Below are positions 51,461 through 60,409 of a stretch of DNA of 64,000 nt, piece after piece. Origin of the DNA: RUG708 sp050946535 (lineage in GTDB: Bacteria > Bacillota > Clostridia > Peptostreptococcales > Anaerovoracaceae); NCBI GenBank assembly GCA_050946535.1, contig JBMNUZ010000009.1, forward strand, positions 17,983-81,982, read 5' to 3'. Within the stretch, counting starts at the first letter, position 1; the number at the start of each line of letters is the position of its first letter. Position numbers and translations under genes: made by a program. The notes under the pieces were generated by a model that saw nothing but the letters and a program-made list of their open reading frames with translations, did no database searches and was not told where the DNA came from.

Positions 51461-53053
51461 CTATTCGCCGAGCAGCTCTTTCATATCTGCTTCAGGCGTC
51501 GTCACAGGCGCAATATTGTAATTTTCTACAAGATAATTCAGGATGTCCGGCGAGATGAACGCAGGAAGCGTCGGTCCGAGCTTGATGTTCTTAACTCCCA
51601 AAGCGAGCAGTGAAAGAAGAATCGAGACGGCCTTCTGCTCGTACCAGGAAAGGACGAACGAGAGCGGAAGATCGTTTATGCCGCACCCGAAGGCGTCTGC
51701 CAGAGCGAGAGCGACCTGCACGGCGCCGTACGCGTCGTTGCACTGTCCCATGTCGAGCAGTCTCGGTATCCCGTCTATCGATCCGAGATTCAGATCGTTG
51801 AATCTGTATTTCCCGCAGGCGAGAGTCAGGACGAGCGTGTCTGCCGGAGTTTTCTTTACGAATTCGGTGTAGTAGTTTCTGCCCGGTTTCGCTCCGTCGC
51901 ATCCTGCTACGAGGAAAATATGCCTGATGTGTCCTGCTTTTATCGATTCGATCACCTTGTCGGCGACGGAAAGTACGGCTCCGCGGCCGAATCCGGTGAT
52001 GACAGCCTTCCCGCCGTTTATACCCGTAAACTGCTTGTCTTCGCTGTAACCGCCGAGTGCCTTCGCTTGTTCGATTACAGGCGTGAAATCCTTGTCTTCG
52101 CCTATGTGGGCAATGCCTGGGAACGATACCGGACCCGTGGTGAACACTCTGTCCGAATAGCTCTTAAGCGGAGGCATGAGGCAGTTCGTGGTAAACAGAA
52201 ACGCCGCAGGCACCCCGTCGAACTCCTTTTTCTGATTCTGCCACGCAGTGCCGAAATTGCCCTTCAGATTGTCGTACTTTCTCAGCTCGGGGTAACCGTG
52301 GGCAGGAAGCATCTCACCGTGAGTATATACGTTCACGCCCGTGCCTGCCGTCTGCTCCAGGAGCATCTTCAGATCCTTGAGGTCGTGTCCTGTCACTACG
52401 ATGAACGGTCCCTTCTCCACTTTCATCGTCACCTCTGCCGGAAGCGGAGTTCCGTATGTCTCGGTATTCGCTTTGTCGAGAAGAGCCATGCAGCTCACGT
52501 TGGCTTTTCCCGCCTCCATAGCCGCGTTTAACAGCTCATCCTTATTTTCGCAGAATCCGACTTTTCTGAGTCCTTCGCAGAACGCTCTGTCGACTTCTGT
52601 ATCGGTGTATCCGAGATGAAGCGCATGATACGCGTAGGCTGCCGTTCCTCTGAGACCGAAGAGGATGAGCGATTTCAGCGAACGGATATTTTCATCGGGG
52701 TGGTGCCACACTTTTTTCATATCGAACGGAGCGCACACTCCCGAATCAGATGAAGCAGCCCCGGCAAGACGCGCCGACTCAGCCTTTACTTTCTCAATCT
52801 GTTCCCTGATCGTCTCGTCGGCGAAGTTAACGTTTGTAACGGTCGTGAAAAGTCCCTCTGCGACGGTTTTGTATGTATCCTTGTCCGCCGCGCCGCTCTT
52901 TTCCTCTAGCCTGGCAAGCGTGATCAGAGCTCCGGTGAGTTCGTCCTGAAGTCCAGCTGTACCTGCCTTTTTGCCGCATACTCCTGCTGCGCCCGTGCAT
53001 CCTGTGCATCCAGCCGTCTGTTCACACTGAAAACAAAACATTCTTTCGTCCAT
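51461..53053 (-). CDS. hcp: Hybrid cluster protein (hydroxylamine/NO reductase)
   Basis: 530 residues. N-terminal cysteine motif MFCFQCEQTAGCTGC...VCGKK has the C-x2-C-x8-C spacing of class I (4Fe-4S) proteins. The hybrid-cluster ligands are visible around THGEMLPAHGYPEL, TTNCLMPPLKSYSDRVFTTG, LVAGCDGAKPGRNYYTEF, LACGKYRFNDLNLG and MGQCNDAYGAVQVALALADA. Reduces NO to N2O or hydroxylamine to ammonia; protects anaerobes from nitrosative stress. Upstream on the same strand is a ferredoxin-like gene, and a Crp/Fnr regulator diverges beyond it. Confidence 0.96.
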   Translation of the reverse strand: MDERMFCFQCEQTAGCTGCTGAAGVCGKKAGTAGLQDELTGALITLARLEEKSGAADKDTYKTVAEGLFTTVTNVNFADETIREQIEKVKAESARLAGAASSDSGVCAPFDMKKVWHHPDENIRSLKSLILFGLRGTAAYAYHALHLGYTDTEVDRAFCEGLRKVGFCENKDELLNAAMEAGKANVSCMALLDKANTETYGTPLPAEVTMKVEKGPFIVVTGHDLKDLKMLLEQTAGTGVNVYTHGEMLPAHGYPELRKYDNLKGNFGTAWQNQKKEFDGVPAAFLFTTNCLMPPLKSYSDRVFTTGPVSFPGIAHIGEDKDFTPVIEQAKALGGYSEDKQFTGINGGKAVITGFGRGAVLSVADKVIESIKAGHIRHIFLVAGCDGAKPGRNYYTEFVKKTPADTLVLTLACGKYRFNDLNLGSIDGIPRLLDMGQCNDAYGAVQVALALADAFGCGINDLPLSFVLSWYEQKAVSILLSLLALGVKNIKLGPTLPAFISPDILNYLVENYNIAPVTTPEADMKELLGE

Positions 53054-53213
53054 TTTTAAATCTCCTTTTCAATCTGCTGCCCGTCCCTGCGTCTGTCTGT
53101 TCTGCAGGTACCGGTTTGAAAGATTCATTATATTTCGCAGTCTGTGCTGTAAGTTGTAATCCGAAGCTTAATAATCTATTGTCATCCAGATCCGTTGTCT
53201 TCCGGATTGACGT

Positions 53214-53966
53214 TCATTCGATCAGGCGCCCGTCGCGGCAGACGGTAACAACCCGCCACGGAATGAACTTTCCGCTGTTTTTGAGCGCATTCTCGGCGGC
53301 AGCCTGCAGGCCTCCGCAGCAAGGCACGTCCATTCTCAGGATCGTAACCGATTTCACATCGTTTCGCGAAATGATGGCTGTGAGCTTCTCCGTGTAGTCG
53401 ATCATGTCGAGCTTCGGGCATCCGATCAGTGTAATCTTTCCTTTCATGAATTTTTCGTGTATGCCTGCATAAGCATATGCAGTACAGTCGGCCGCTATCA
53501 GAAGATCCGCTCCGTCGTAAAAAGGCGCTTCGGCCGGCAGCAGCTTTATCTGAACAGGCCACTGTTTAAGTCTTGAAACCGGTTCTCTCTGATATCCGGC
53601 GTAAGCATCGCCCGGTGACCTGCTCTCATCATTTCCTGACAAGTCGACCGGCGCAGAACCCGGACAGCCTGCGAAAGTCCCTCCGGCGTGTCCGTGTCTC
53701 TCAGGCGCTGATGCTCCGGCAGACGCTCCTGACTCCTTCGATCTTCTCACCGCTTCCTCGTCGTATGCAGGGGCTTCCCTTTCCTCAAAAGTGATCGCAC
53801 CTGCAGGGCATTCCGGAAGGCAGTCCCCGAATCCGTCGCAGAAATCCTCGCGCGTCAGCTTCGCCTTTCCATCTATTATCTCGATAGCGCCCTCATGGCA
53901 AGCTTCGGCGCATATCCCGCATCCGTCGCATTTTTCTTCGTCTATATGAATGATCTGTCTTATCAT
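53214..53966 (-). CDS. 4Fe-4S ferredoxin-type protein, probable Hcp partner
   Basis: 250 residues. Two ferredoxin motifs at the N-terminus: CDGCGICAEACHEGAIE (complete) and FCDGFGDCLPECPAGAI, in which the second Cys is Phe, a variant common in this family. A Pro/Gly-rich linker (about 75-135) leads to a C-terminal domain with ADLLIAADCTAYAYA, LIGCPKLD and MDVPCCGGLQAAAENAL, whose cysteines may bind a further metal. The start is ATG 53966, 5 bp after AGGAGG. Immediately upstream of hcp; likely electron donor (inferred from position). Confidence 0.85.
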   Translation of the reverse strand: MIRQIIHIDEEKCDGCGICAEACHEGAIEIIDGKAKLTREDFCDGFGDCLPECPAGAITFEEREAPAYDEEAVRRSKESGASAGASAPERHGHAGGTFAGCPGSAPVDLSGNDESRSPGDAYAGYQREPVSRLKQWPVQIKLLPAEAPFYDGADLLIAADCTAYAYAGIHEKFMKGKITLIGCPKLDMIDYTEKLTAIISRNDVKSVTILRMDVPCCGGLQAAAENALKNSGKFIPWRVVTVCRDGRLIE

Positions 53967-54167
53967 CTTTCCTCCTGTCATATTTCGTAACTGTTCACTT
54001 GTATTTACACCGAAAGTATATTAAAATTTAATTAGATAGTATGTTGCTATAACCACATTTTTATAATTTATTTCTGAAATTTGAAGAAAATTTTCCTAAC
54101 GCTGGAACACGGCTGTACAGAACGGCTGTGCAGAAGGCGTCCGCGCCCCGCTTCTTTGCGATGCCTC

Positions 54168-54276
54168 TCATCATTACATCGGCTCCGGTGCCTCGCATCA
54201 TTGCAGCGGCTCCGGTACCTCGCATCATTGCAGCGGCTCCAGTACCTCGTATCATTGCAGCGGCTCGCCTGTGTGC
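54168..54276. repeat. 27-bp tandem repeat, about four copies
   Basis: CATCATTGCAGCGGCTCCGG + TACCTCG with 27-bp period (marker CATCA at 54196, 54223, 54250; a degenerate copy before). Lies between the ferredoxin and Crp/Fnr genes, which diverge. The minus strand would read Met-Arg-Gly-Thr-Gly-Ala units, but no start signal supports a protein. Confidence 0.85.
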
Positions 54277-54383
54277 GGCACTTCGCCTCCGTGCGAAAAG
54301 ACGGAAAGAGATGAATTGAAGAACGTTAGAAGAACGATAGAAGAACGTTATATAAATTGAATGACGTTAAAGAAAGGATGACA

Positions 54384-55064
54384 ATGAAAATACCGGCAGA
54401 TTTGATAGAAGAATTGGAGAGTACAGCGCTTTTCAGAGGAATGACCCGTGAAGAAATAAAAGAAGCTCTTTCAAGCCTCGGCTGCGTCCAGCGCGAATAC
54501 AAGAAAGGCAGCACCATACTCCGCGCAGGAGAAACGACCTGCAGCACAGGCATAGTTCTCGACGGCAGCATCACGATCGAGAACACCGACATATGGGGAA
54601 ACAGAACGATCCTCAATATCGTAGGACAGAAAGGGTTTTTTGCCGAAACATACGCAGTGCTTCACGACGAAAAGCTGATGATAAATGTATGCGCAAACGA
54701 AGACTGCCGGATATTGTTCATAAGAATCGACAATGAAAGTTTCAGAAAGCCGGGCGGCTGGCAGTTTCACTTCCTGTTCAATCTGATGACTATATCAGCG
54801 AGGAAAAACCTCGAACTGTCTGGCCGGGCAATAAACACTTCTCCGAAGAACATACGCGGCCGGGTAATGTCGTTTCTCAATTTTTCTGCGGTAAAGAACG
54901 GGAGCACGGAGTTCGACATACCGTTCGACAGGCAGCAGATGGCCGATTACCTGAACGTCGAGCGGACCGCTCTCTCGAAGGAGCTCAGCCGGATGAAAGA
55001 CGACGACCTGATCAAATACAGAAAAAACCATTTCACCGTACTCGGCACAGCTGAAAAAATATAG
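54384..55064 (+). CDS. Crp/Fnr family transcriptional regulator (HcpR-like by position)
   Basis: 226 residues. Cyclic-nucleotide-like sensor domain (about 10-120; LFRGMTREEIKEALSSLGC, LDGSITIENTDIWGNRTIL) and C-terminal winged helix with DRQQMADYLNVERTALSKEL. The arrangement next to hcp suggests an HcpR-type NO/nitrite sensor. Cys residues are present (SLGCVQR, TTCSTG, ANEDCR), but there is no Fnr-like N-terminal cluster. The start is ATG 54384, 6 bp after AAAGG. A GTTgctatAAC dyad near 54044-54054 in front of the divergent ferredoxin gene could be its site. Confidence 0.85.
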   Translation: MKIPADLIEELESTALFRGMTREEIKEALSSLGCVQREYKKGSTILRAGETTCSTGIVLDGSITIENTDIWGNRTILNIVGQKGFFAETYAVLHDEKLMINVCANEDCRILFIRIDNESFRKPGGWQFHFLFNLMTISARKNLELSGRAINTSPKNIRGRVMSFLNFSAVKNGSTEFDIPFDRQQMADYLNVERTALSKELSRMKDDDLIKYRKNHFTVLGTAEKI

Positions 55065-55301
55065 ATTATCTATGAAATGCGGAACTTTCACGAAACGTGG
55101 ATTCTCAACAGTATAACTCCTTTCAACTTTCTCACGTCATGTAACCAAATAGCAACTTTACATAAGTAATTATTATTAGTATTATTAGAATAACTTATAG
55201 ATACTATTAAAAATATTAATCACATATATAAACAACTTGTTCTGCATATGATATACTATTTATAACGAAATTGTGAGTTCGTTTAATTTGGAGGTTATAT
55301 T

Positions 55302-55526
55302 ATGGATAACAGCTATGAAAAAAAATCAACGGATAAAAACAAGCCGTTTGACGCTAATACGTATATTAGAGATTACCAGCGTAAAAACTACAAACGCTAT
55401 ACTGCCATCTTTTCAAGAGATGATTCTGCTTTAATCGATAAGTCAATTGCCAAATCAGGAATGTCCAAATCTAAGTTTATTCAGGAGGCTATTCTGGAAA
55501 AAATCAAGCGTGACAACCTGTTATAA
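55302..55526 (+). CDS. Small ribbon-helix-helix-like DNA-binding protein
   Basis: 74 residues. After a charged disordered N-terminus, the segment RYTAIFSRDDSALIDKSIAK, then SGMSKSKFIQEAILEKIKRD, matches the strand-helix-helix pattern of Arc/CopG repressors (basic strand, then G-x-S-K-S-x-F-I-x-E-A-I). Excellent TTGGAGG site. An extended -10 box TGATATACT (TATACT 55252-55257) lies upstream. It sits alone in markedly AT-rich sequence (55065-55900), unlike its neighbours, and resembles accessory proteins of plasmids or integrated elements; no toxin partner follows. Confidence 0.8.
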   Translation: MDNSYEKKSTDKNKPFDANTYIRDYQRKNYKRYTAIFSRDDSALIDKSIAKSGMSKSKFIQEAILEKIKRDNLL

Positions 55527-55769
55527 GTTGATTTGGATATATACAACAAAATATTTATCATCACTTATTCTCCATGCATTGGGTTGTACATATTGCTCAT
55601 GCTATTTATTTATGGCTGTTAACATTAGTATTATATTGAAAACTGATTTAAATAATTTTTAATTTCACGGATATGTTTACATATCGTGTTTGTCTTTGAT
55701 TTGTCCGGAGTTCATTCTGCAAACTCTTATACTTTTTAAATTCGTTAACAACAAGATGAACATAGATGC

Positions 55770-55804
55770 AAAATCCCTCCGGCCGGGGAAACAGCCGGAG
55801 GGAT
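55770..55804. terminator. Terminator hairpin downstream of the aldo/keto reductase
   Basis: Perfect ATCCCTCCGGC / GCCGGAGGGAT stem; on minus followed by TTTTG. About 100 bp past the stop at 55904. Confidence 0.8.
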
Positions 55805-55903
55805 GCAGAAATATTTCCGTATTTATTTCCCGGACTTTATCAGGATCTATGATACGAAAATGCATGTGTATTGCGGAAATTAATATGCATTACACAGACG
55901 CCG

Positions 55904-56761
55904 TCAGTCGTCCATCTCGTCGGGATTCGCGCATTTGCCGCCGAGATTCTTTAGCCCGTCGATCTCGGAAATCTCCTCATCATCGAGCGTGAAACCGAAT
56001 ACATCGAGATTCTGATCCATGCGCTCTCTGTGAACCGACTTTGGCAGAGGAATGATCCCGTGCTGCATGATCCAGCGCAGTATAACCTGCGACGTCGTCT
56101 TTCCGTACTTCTCTGCTATCTTTGACAGAGTCTCGTTCTCAAGCACGGCACCGCGCGCGAGCGGGCTCCACGCCTCTACAGCAATACCGTTTTTCAGGCA
56201 GTATTCCGAGACGGAAAGCTGCGCCCAGCCTAGATGAAACTCGATCTGGTCGACCATAGGTTTTATCTCCGCGGTTTCCATGACCTCTTCGATGTGATGA
56301 GGCAGGAAATTGGAGAAACCTATCGCCCTGACGCGTCCTTCCTTGTAAAGTCTCTCGAGGGCACGCCACGTGTCGCGGTTTATTTCTTTCGCCTTATCGC
56401 CATACGCCTTGAGACCCGCCGGCCAGTGGATGAGAAAAAGATCGAGGCTTTCAAGCCCGAGGGCGGCCATCGTCCTGTCGAACGAAGCAAGTGTCTTGTC
56501 GTAGCCGCGGTCAGTATTCCAGACCTTGCTCGTAACAAAGATTTCTTCACGCGGCAGACCGCATTTTCTCACTGCCTCGCCTACGCCGGCCTCGTTTCCG
56601 TAGTACGCCGCCGTGTCGATGAGCCTGTAGCCGGCATCGAGCGCCTGAAGCACAGCCCCGCAGGTTTCATCGGCAGGTGTCTTGTACGTGCCGAAGCCTA
56701 TGCACGGTATCTTCACACCGTTATTGAGTTCATAAGTATCAGTAAATGAAGCTGGAATCAA
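55904..56761 (-). CDS. Aldo/keto reductase
   Basis: 285 residues, NADPH-dependent TIM-barrel reductase of the 2,5-diketo-gluconate/prostaglandin-F type. Catalytic tetrad: Asp-Tyr in LIDTAAYYGNEAGVGEA, Lys in FVTSKVWN, His in LFLIHWP; signature LPKSVHRERMDQN for NADPH binding. I place the start at TTG 56761 (giving MIPASFTDTYELNNG), 6 bp after GGAGGTG; the upstream frame overlaps the esterase gene and is unlikely. Physiological substrate unknown. Operon with the upstream esterase. Confidence 0.9.
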   Translation of the reverse strand: MIPASFTDTYELNNGVKIPCIGFGTYKTPADETCGAVLQALDAGYRLIDTAAYYGNEAGVGEAVRKCGLPREEIFVTSKVWNTDRGYDKTLASFDRTMAALGLESLDLFLIHWPAGLKAYGDKAKEINRDTWRALERLYKEGRVRAIGFSNFLPHHIEEVMETAEIKPMVDQIEFHLGWAQLSVSEYCLKNGIAVEAWSPLARGAVLENETLSKIAEKYGKTTSQVILRWIMQHGIIPLPKSVHRERMDQNLDVFGFTLDDEEISEIDGLKNLGGKCANPDEMDD

Positions 56762-56778
56762 CTGAACCACCTCCGATA

Positions 56779-57705
56779 TCATTTCCCGCTGCTGAATACT
56801 CTTTTCAGCGTTTTGCAGCGTCTTTCGACGCATTCTCTCACGATAGGGACATCGCCTGCATACTCGAACCCGTGCACGGTCCCTTTGTTAAAATAGTACT
56901 CTACATTTACTCCCGACTCTTTCAGCCTTCTGGCGTACTCCTTACCCTCGTCTCTGAGCGAATCGTAGTCAGCGATCTCGATATATGTGTCGGGAAGTCC
57001 CTGCAGGCTTTCTGCCTCCGCAGGAGATGCGTAGCAGAACTCGCCGGCTGGAACATTGTCAGTATACCACTGCCACAATACCTCCGAGTGCCTGCGGTCC
57101 CACACCGGAGCATCGGTTATGAGACGGGCCGATTCGGTGTTCATGCGCCTGTCGGTGACAGGATACATCAGCATCTGAAAACAAGGAAGAGCTATGCCTC
57201 TGTCGCGCGCCATCTGGCATACTGCGGCGGCCAGATTGCCGCCCGCGCTGTCTCCGCCGACCATGATCCGGCTGCTGTCCATTCCGAGAGTCGCTGCGTT
57301 GTCCACCACGAACTTGTAGACCGCGTAGCAGTCCTCATGAGCGGCAGGATATTTATATTCCGGACAGAGACGGTAGTCAGGATACACCACTCTGCAGTCC
57401 GCCTCGACCGCATATGTCTCGACGAGTTTGAAATTCACTTCGTCTCCCGGGAGCATGAAACCGCCTCCGTGGAAATATACGAGACACGGTGCGTCTTTGT
57501 CTGAACCCTCCGGGCAAAGCACGGTGACCGGAACTTTGTATCCGTCGTAAGATCTGACCTGCATAGTGCCGAACTGCAGATGCTCGTTCTCAGGGAATTT
57601 CTGAAGGCGCAGCACCTTCTGGACGGACGGCATCAGATCCTTATTCATCGGAAATCTGAGATGTGCAATGCTGTCAAACTGGCTGTCAAATTTTCGTTCT
57701 TCCAT
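56779..57705 (-). CDS. Alpha/beta hydrolase, hormone-sensitive-lipase-type esterase
   Basis: 308 residues. Oxyanion motif YFHGGGFM, nucleophile elbow GGDSAGGNLAAAV, acid in EIADYDSLRDEG and His in GTVHGFEYAG complete a catalytic triad of the GDSAG esterase family (short acyl esters). No signal peptide, so cytosolic. Followed after 17 bp by the aldo/keto reductase; the pair may process an ester and its carbonyl product. Confidence 0.9.
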   Translation of the reverse strand: MEERKFDSQFDSIAHLRFPMNKDLMPSVQKVLRLQKFPENEHLQFGTMQVRSYDGYKVPVTVLCPEGSDKDAPCLVYFHGGGFMLPGDEVNFKLVETYAVEADCRVVYPDYRLCPEYKYPAAHEDCYAVYKFVVDNAATLGMDSSRIMVGGDSAGGNLAAAVCQMARDRGIALPCFQMLMYPVTDRRMNTESARLITDAPVWDRRHSEVLWQWYTDNVPAGEFCYASPAEAESLQGLPDTYIEIADYDSLRDEGKEYARRLKESGVNVEYYFNKGTVHGFEYAGDVPIVRECVERRCKTLKRVFSSGK

Positions 57706-57776
57706 CGTTCAGTCCATCCTTTCTCTCACCGGATATTATATTCAAGCGCACATGTCAGCTCCGCTGACAGTTGAAA

Positions 57777-57902
57777 CTCGCGGCCGCGGTCAGTCTCTGC
57801 TGACAGGTGGAATGCGCGGCCGCGGTCAGTCTCTGCTGACAGGTGGAATGCGCAGCCCCGGTCAGTCTCTGCTGACAGGTTGAATGCGCGGCCCCGGTCA
57901 GT
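57777..57902. repeat. 36-bp tandem repeat with hairpin units
   Basis: Period 36 bp with CGGCCGCGGTCAG at 57781 and 57817, and variants at 57853 and 57889. Each unit contains GTCAG-TCTCTG-CTGAC, a perfect hairpin. Lies between the convergent-side end of the nicotinamidase-like gene and the esterase start. Confidence 0.88.
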
Positions 57903-57943
57903 TCAGGCCGCCTCCCTGAAATACCGTCTGCAACACTATTATA

Positions 57944-58492
57944 CTATCTTCCCGTAATATGTATCTGGCACGATTCCATGGTATCGAGAGCCGCTTCGTG
58001 TTTCTGCGGCGTGACTCCCGCACAGCACGAGGCATCTGCCGAGATTCTTACCTCCGGCATCTCCGCCTTGAACAGCAGTGCGTTTGAAACCACGCAGATA
58101 TCGGTGCAGAGCCCGACGATCTCGATTTCTATGCCTGCCGGAGCGTGGTCGTTCAGACTGCTCAGCTTATCGGCCAGATCTAGCGAGCCGAACGTCGGCT
58201 TGTCGAAGATATGTTCTTCATCTAGAAGCGCCGCAATTTCGGGAACGATCTGCCATCCTTCCGACCCTTCGATACAATGTGGCACCGGCAGATTTTCGCC
58301 TTCCTGGGTCTCGAGATAGTTTTCCGGATGCGTATCTCTCGTAGCATACACATTTTCCGTCTTGTACGACTTTATCTTTTCTGCTACATTGCCGACTATG
58401 CTCTGCGCCTCCGGGGTGCCGAGCGCGCCGTCGACGAAATCCTTCTGCATGTCGATTACGACAAGGATTTTTTCCGGTTTTGTCTTTTCCAT
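57944..58492 (-). CDS. Isochorismatase/nicotinamidase family cysteine hydrolase
   Basis: 182 residues. Catalytic triad readable as Asp in LVVIDMQKDFVDG, Lys in IFDKPTFGS and Cys in VGLCTDICVVSNALL; metal-type residues ATRDTHPENY and VPHCIEGSEGW match nicotinamidases (PncA), which turn nicotinamide into nicotinate for NAD salvage. Starts with a TGATG overlap with the fhs stop, so translation is coupled. Nicotinamidase is the best guess; other amidases share the fold. Confidence 0.85.
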   Translation of the reverse strand: MEKTKPEKILVVIDMQKDFVDGALGTPEAQSIVGNVAEKIKSYKTENVYATRDTHPENYLETQEGENLPVPHCIEGSEGWQIVPEIAALLDEEHIFDKPTFGSLDLADKLSSLNDHAPAGIEIEIVGLCTDICVVSNALLFKAEMPEVRISADASCCAGVTPQKHEAALDTMESCQIHITGR

Positions 58493-60159
58493 CAGAATAA
58501 CCCCACTATCTTTCCGTTTTCGTCTATATCCATATCCAGAGCCGCGGGATGCTCAGGAAGTCCTGGCATCGTGAGTATTTTCCCTGTGAACGCGACTATG
58601 AAGCCTGCTCCGAGGCTCGGAGCGAGCTCGCGGACCGTGATTCTGAAACCCGTCGGGCGTCCCATGACACATGGTGTATCGGTTAGTGACATCTGAGTCT
58701 TTGCCATGCAGACAGGAGTCTTGTCCCATCCGAGTCTGGTGAACGTCTCGATCTGCTCTTCAGCTTCTTCCGTATAGTCGACGCCGTCAGCACCGTACAC
58801 TTTTCTGGCTATGGTTTCTATCTTCTCCTTTATCGGAGCATTTGTATCGTAAAGAGGAGCAAAATCGTTGTCCTTCTCGCAGAGACCGATCACCTTTTCT
58901 GCGAGATCGAGAGCACCTTCGCCGCCCTTCGCCCATACCTGGGAGAGCGACATAGGATGGCCGTTCTCTGCACACCAGTCCTCGAGCGCCCTGATTTCGG
59001 CATCGGTATCGCATGAGAACTGGTTTATTGCTATTATATACGGCAGACCGAACTGCTGAATAGTGTCGATGTGCTTCGCAAGATTTCCGCAGCCGTCGAG
59101 CATAGCCTGCACGTTTTCCTCCTCAAGATCTTCATATGCAACTCCGCCGTGCTGCTTAAGCGCCCTGATCGTAGCTACTATAACGACGGCCTGCGGCTGA
59201 ATGCCTGCGAAGCGGCACTTGATGTCGAGGAATTTTTCAGCCCCGAGGTCTGCGCCGAATCCAGCCTCCGTAACAGTGTAATCAGCCAGCTTCATGCATG
59301 TTTTCGTAGCGATTACCGAGTTGCAGCCGTGGGCTATGTTAGCGAACGGTCCGCCATGGATGATTACAGGATTGTTCTCCAGAGTCTGCACGAGATTCGG
59401 GAGAATGGCGTCTTTCATGATCATAGCCATCGCGCCCTCAATTCCAAGATCGCGGACGTATACTGGCTCGCCGTCGTATGTATATGCCACGAGCATTCTG
59501 GCAAAACGTTCCTTGAGATCCATCAGATCGCTCGCGAGGCAGAGCGCAGCCATTACTTCGCTTGCCACCGTTATGTTGAATCCGTCTTTTCTCTCGACGC
59601 CGTTTGCGTGCGGGCCCTGGCCGATCGTGATCTCCCTGAGCTCACGGTCGTTCATATCCATGCAGCGCTTGAAAACTATCTTTTCAGGATCTATGTTCAG
59701 CTCGTTGCCGCGATGTATCGAATTGTCGAGACACGCGCTCACGAGATTGTTGGCTGTAGTGATTGCGTGCATATCGCCTGTAAAGTGAAGATTGATGTCT
59801 TCCATAGGAACAACCTGTGCATGTCCGCCGCCCGTCGCCCCTCCTTTAAGTCCGAAGACAGGTCCGAGACTCGGTTCTCTCAGTGCGGTCATGGTCTTTT
59901 TCCCGAGCCTGTTGAGGGCGTCGCCTAAACCTACGGTAGTGGTGCTCTTTCCTTCCCCTGCTTTTGTAGGGTTTATTGCTGTGACGAGAATGAGCTTTCC
60001 GTCGGGCTTTCCGTCAAGAGTTCTTAAAAAGCTGCTCGAAATCTTAGCTTTGTATTTTCCGTAAGGTTCCACAGCCTCTTCGGGAATTCCCGCCTTCTCT
60101 GCCACTTCATAAATAGGTTTAAGCGTTGCGGACTGTGCTATTTCCAGATCTGTTGCCAT
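58492..60159 (-). CDS. fhs: Formate-tetrahydrofolate ligase
   Basis: 555 residues, standard length. Makes 10-formyl-THF from formate, THF and ATP. Motifs: P-loop-like INPTKAGEGKSTTTVGLGDAL, GPVFGLKGGATGGGHAQVVP, HGGPFANIAHGCNSVIATK, and EAGFGADLGAEKFLDIKCR. Start ATG 60159 with AAAGGA upstream. Works with FolD/FchA at 31-32 kb in the folate one-carbon pathway. Confidence 0.97.
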   Translation of the reverse strand: MATDLEIAQSATLKPIYEVAEKAGIPEEAVEPYGKYKAKISSSFLRTLDGKPDGKLILVTAINPTKAGEGKSTTTVGLGDALNRLGKKTMTALREPSLGPVFGLKGGATGGGHAQVVPMEDINLHFTGDMHAITTANNLVSACLDNSIHRGNELNIDPEKIVFKRCMDMNDRELREITIGQGPHANGVERKDGFNITVASEVMAALCLASDLMDLKERFARMLVAYTYDGEPVYVRDLGIEGAMAMIMKDAILPNLVQTLENNPVIIHGGPFANIAHGCNSVIATKTCMKLADYTVTEAGFGADLGAEKFLDIKCRFAGIQPQAVVIVATIRALKQHGGVAYEDLEEENVQAMLDGCGNLAKHIDTIQQFGLPYIIAINQFSCDTDAEIRALEDWCAENGHPMSLSQVWAKGGEGALDLAEKVIGLCEKDNDFAPLYDTNAPIKEKIETIARKVYGADGVDYTEEAEEQIETFTRLGWDKTPVCMAKTQMSLTDTPCVMGRPTGFRITVRELAPSLGAGFIVAFTGKILTMPGLPEHPAALDMDIDENGKIVGLF

Positions 60160-60242
60160 TATTTAATTTGTCCTTTCTTAATTTTCATCAAATCACTCCA
60201 CAGTAATATTCATATGACTTGTAAAAAAGCCGTCATTTACTA

Positions 60243-60271
60243 ATAATAGCATAAACGGCTGCCGGCTTCAA
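60243..60271 (-). promoter_or_regulatory. Promoter of fhs
   Basis: Minus strand TTGAAG (60271-60266), 17 bp, TATTAT (60248-60243), 84 bp before the fhs start. Confidence 0.65.
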
Positions 60272-60409
60272 AAATTGCATACATAAATTAAAAGTATAAA
60301 ATTGCATACATAAATTGCATACATAAATTGCATTGAGAATCGCATTGAGCGAAGCGCCTCCTTATCAGAAGCCGTGCTCGTTCATTCTTTCAGCGTCCGT
60401 TCAGCGTAT

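Noticed and set aside
54061..54255. Minus-strand repeat peptide (Met-Arg-Gly-Thr-Gly-Ala units)
   Set aside because: A by-product of the 27-bp tandem repeat, without a start signal; it lies in the divergent promoter region.
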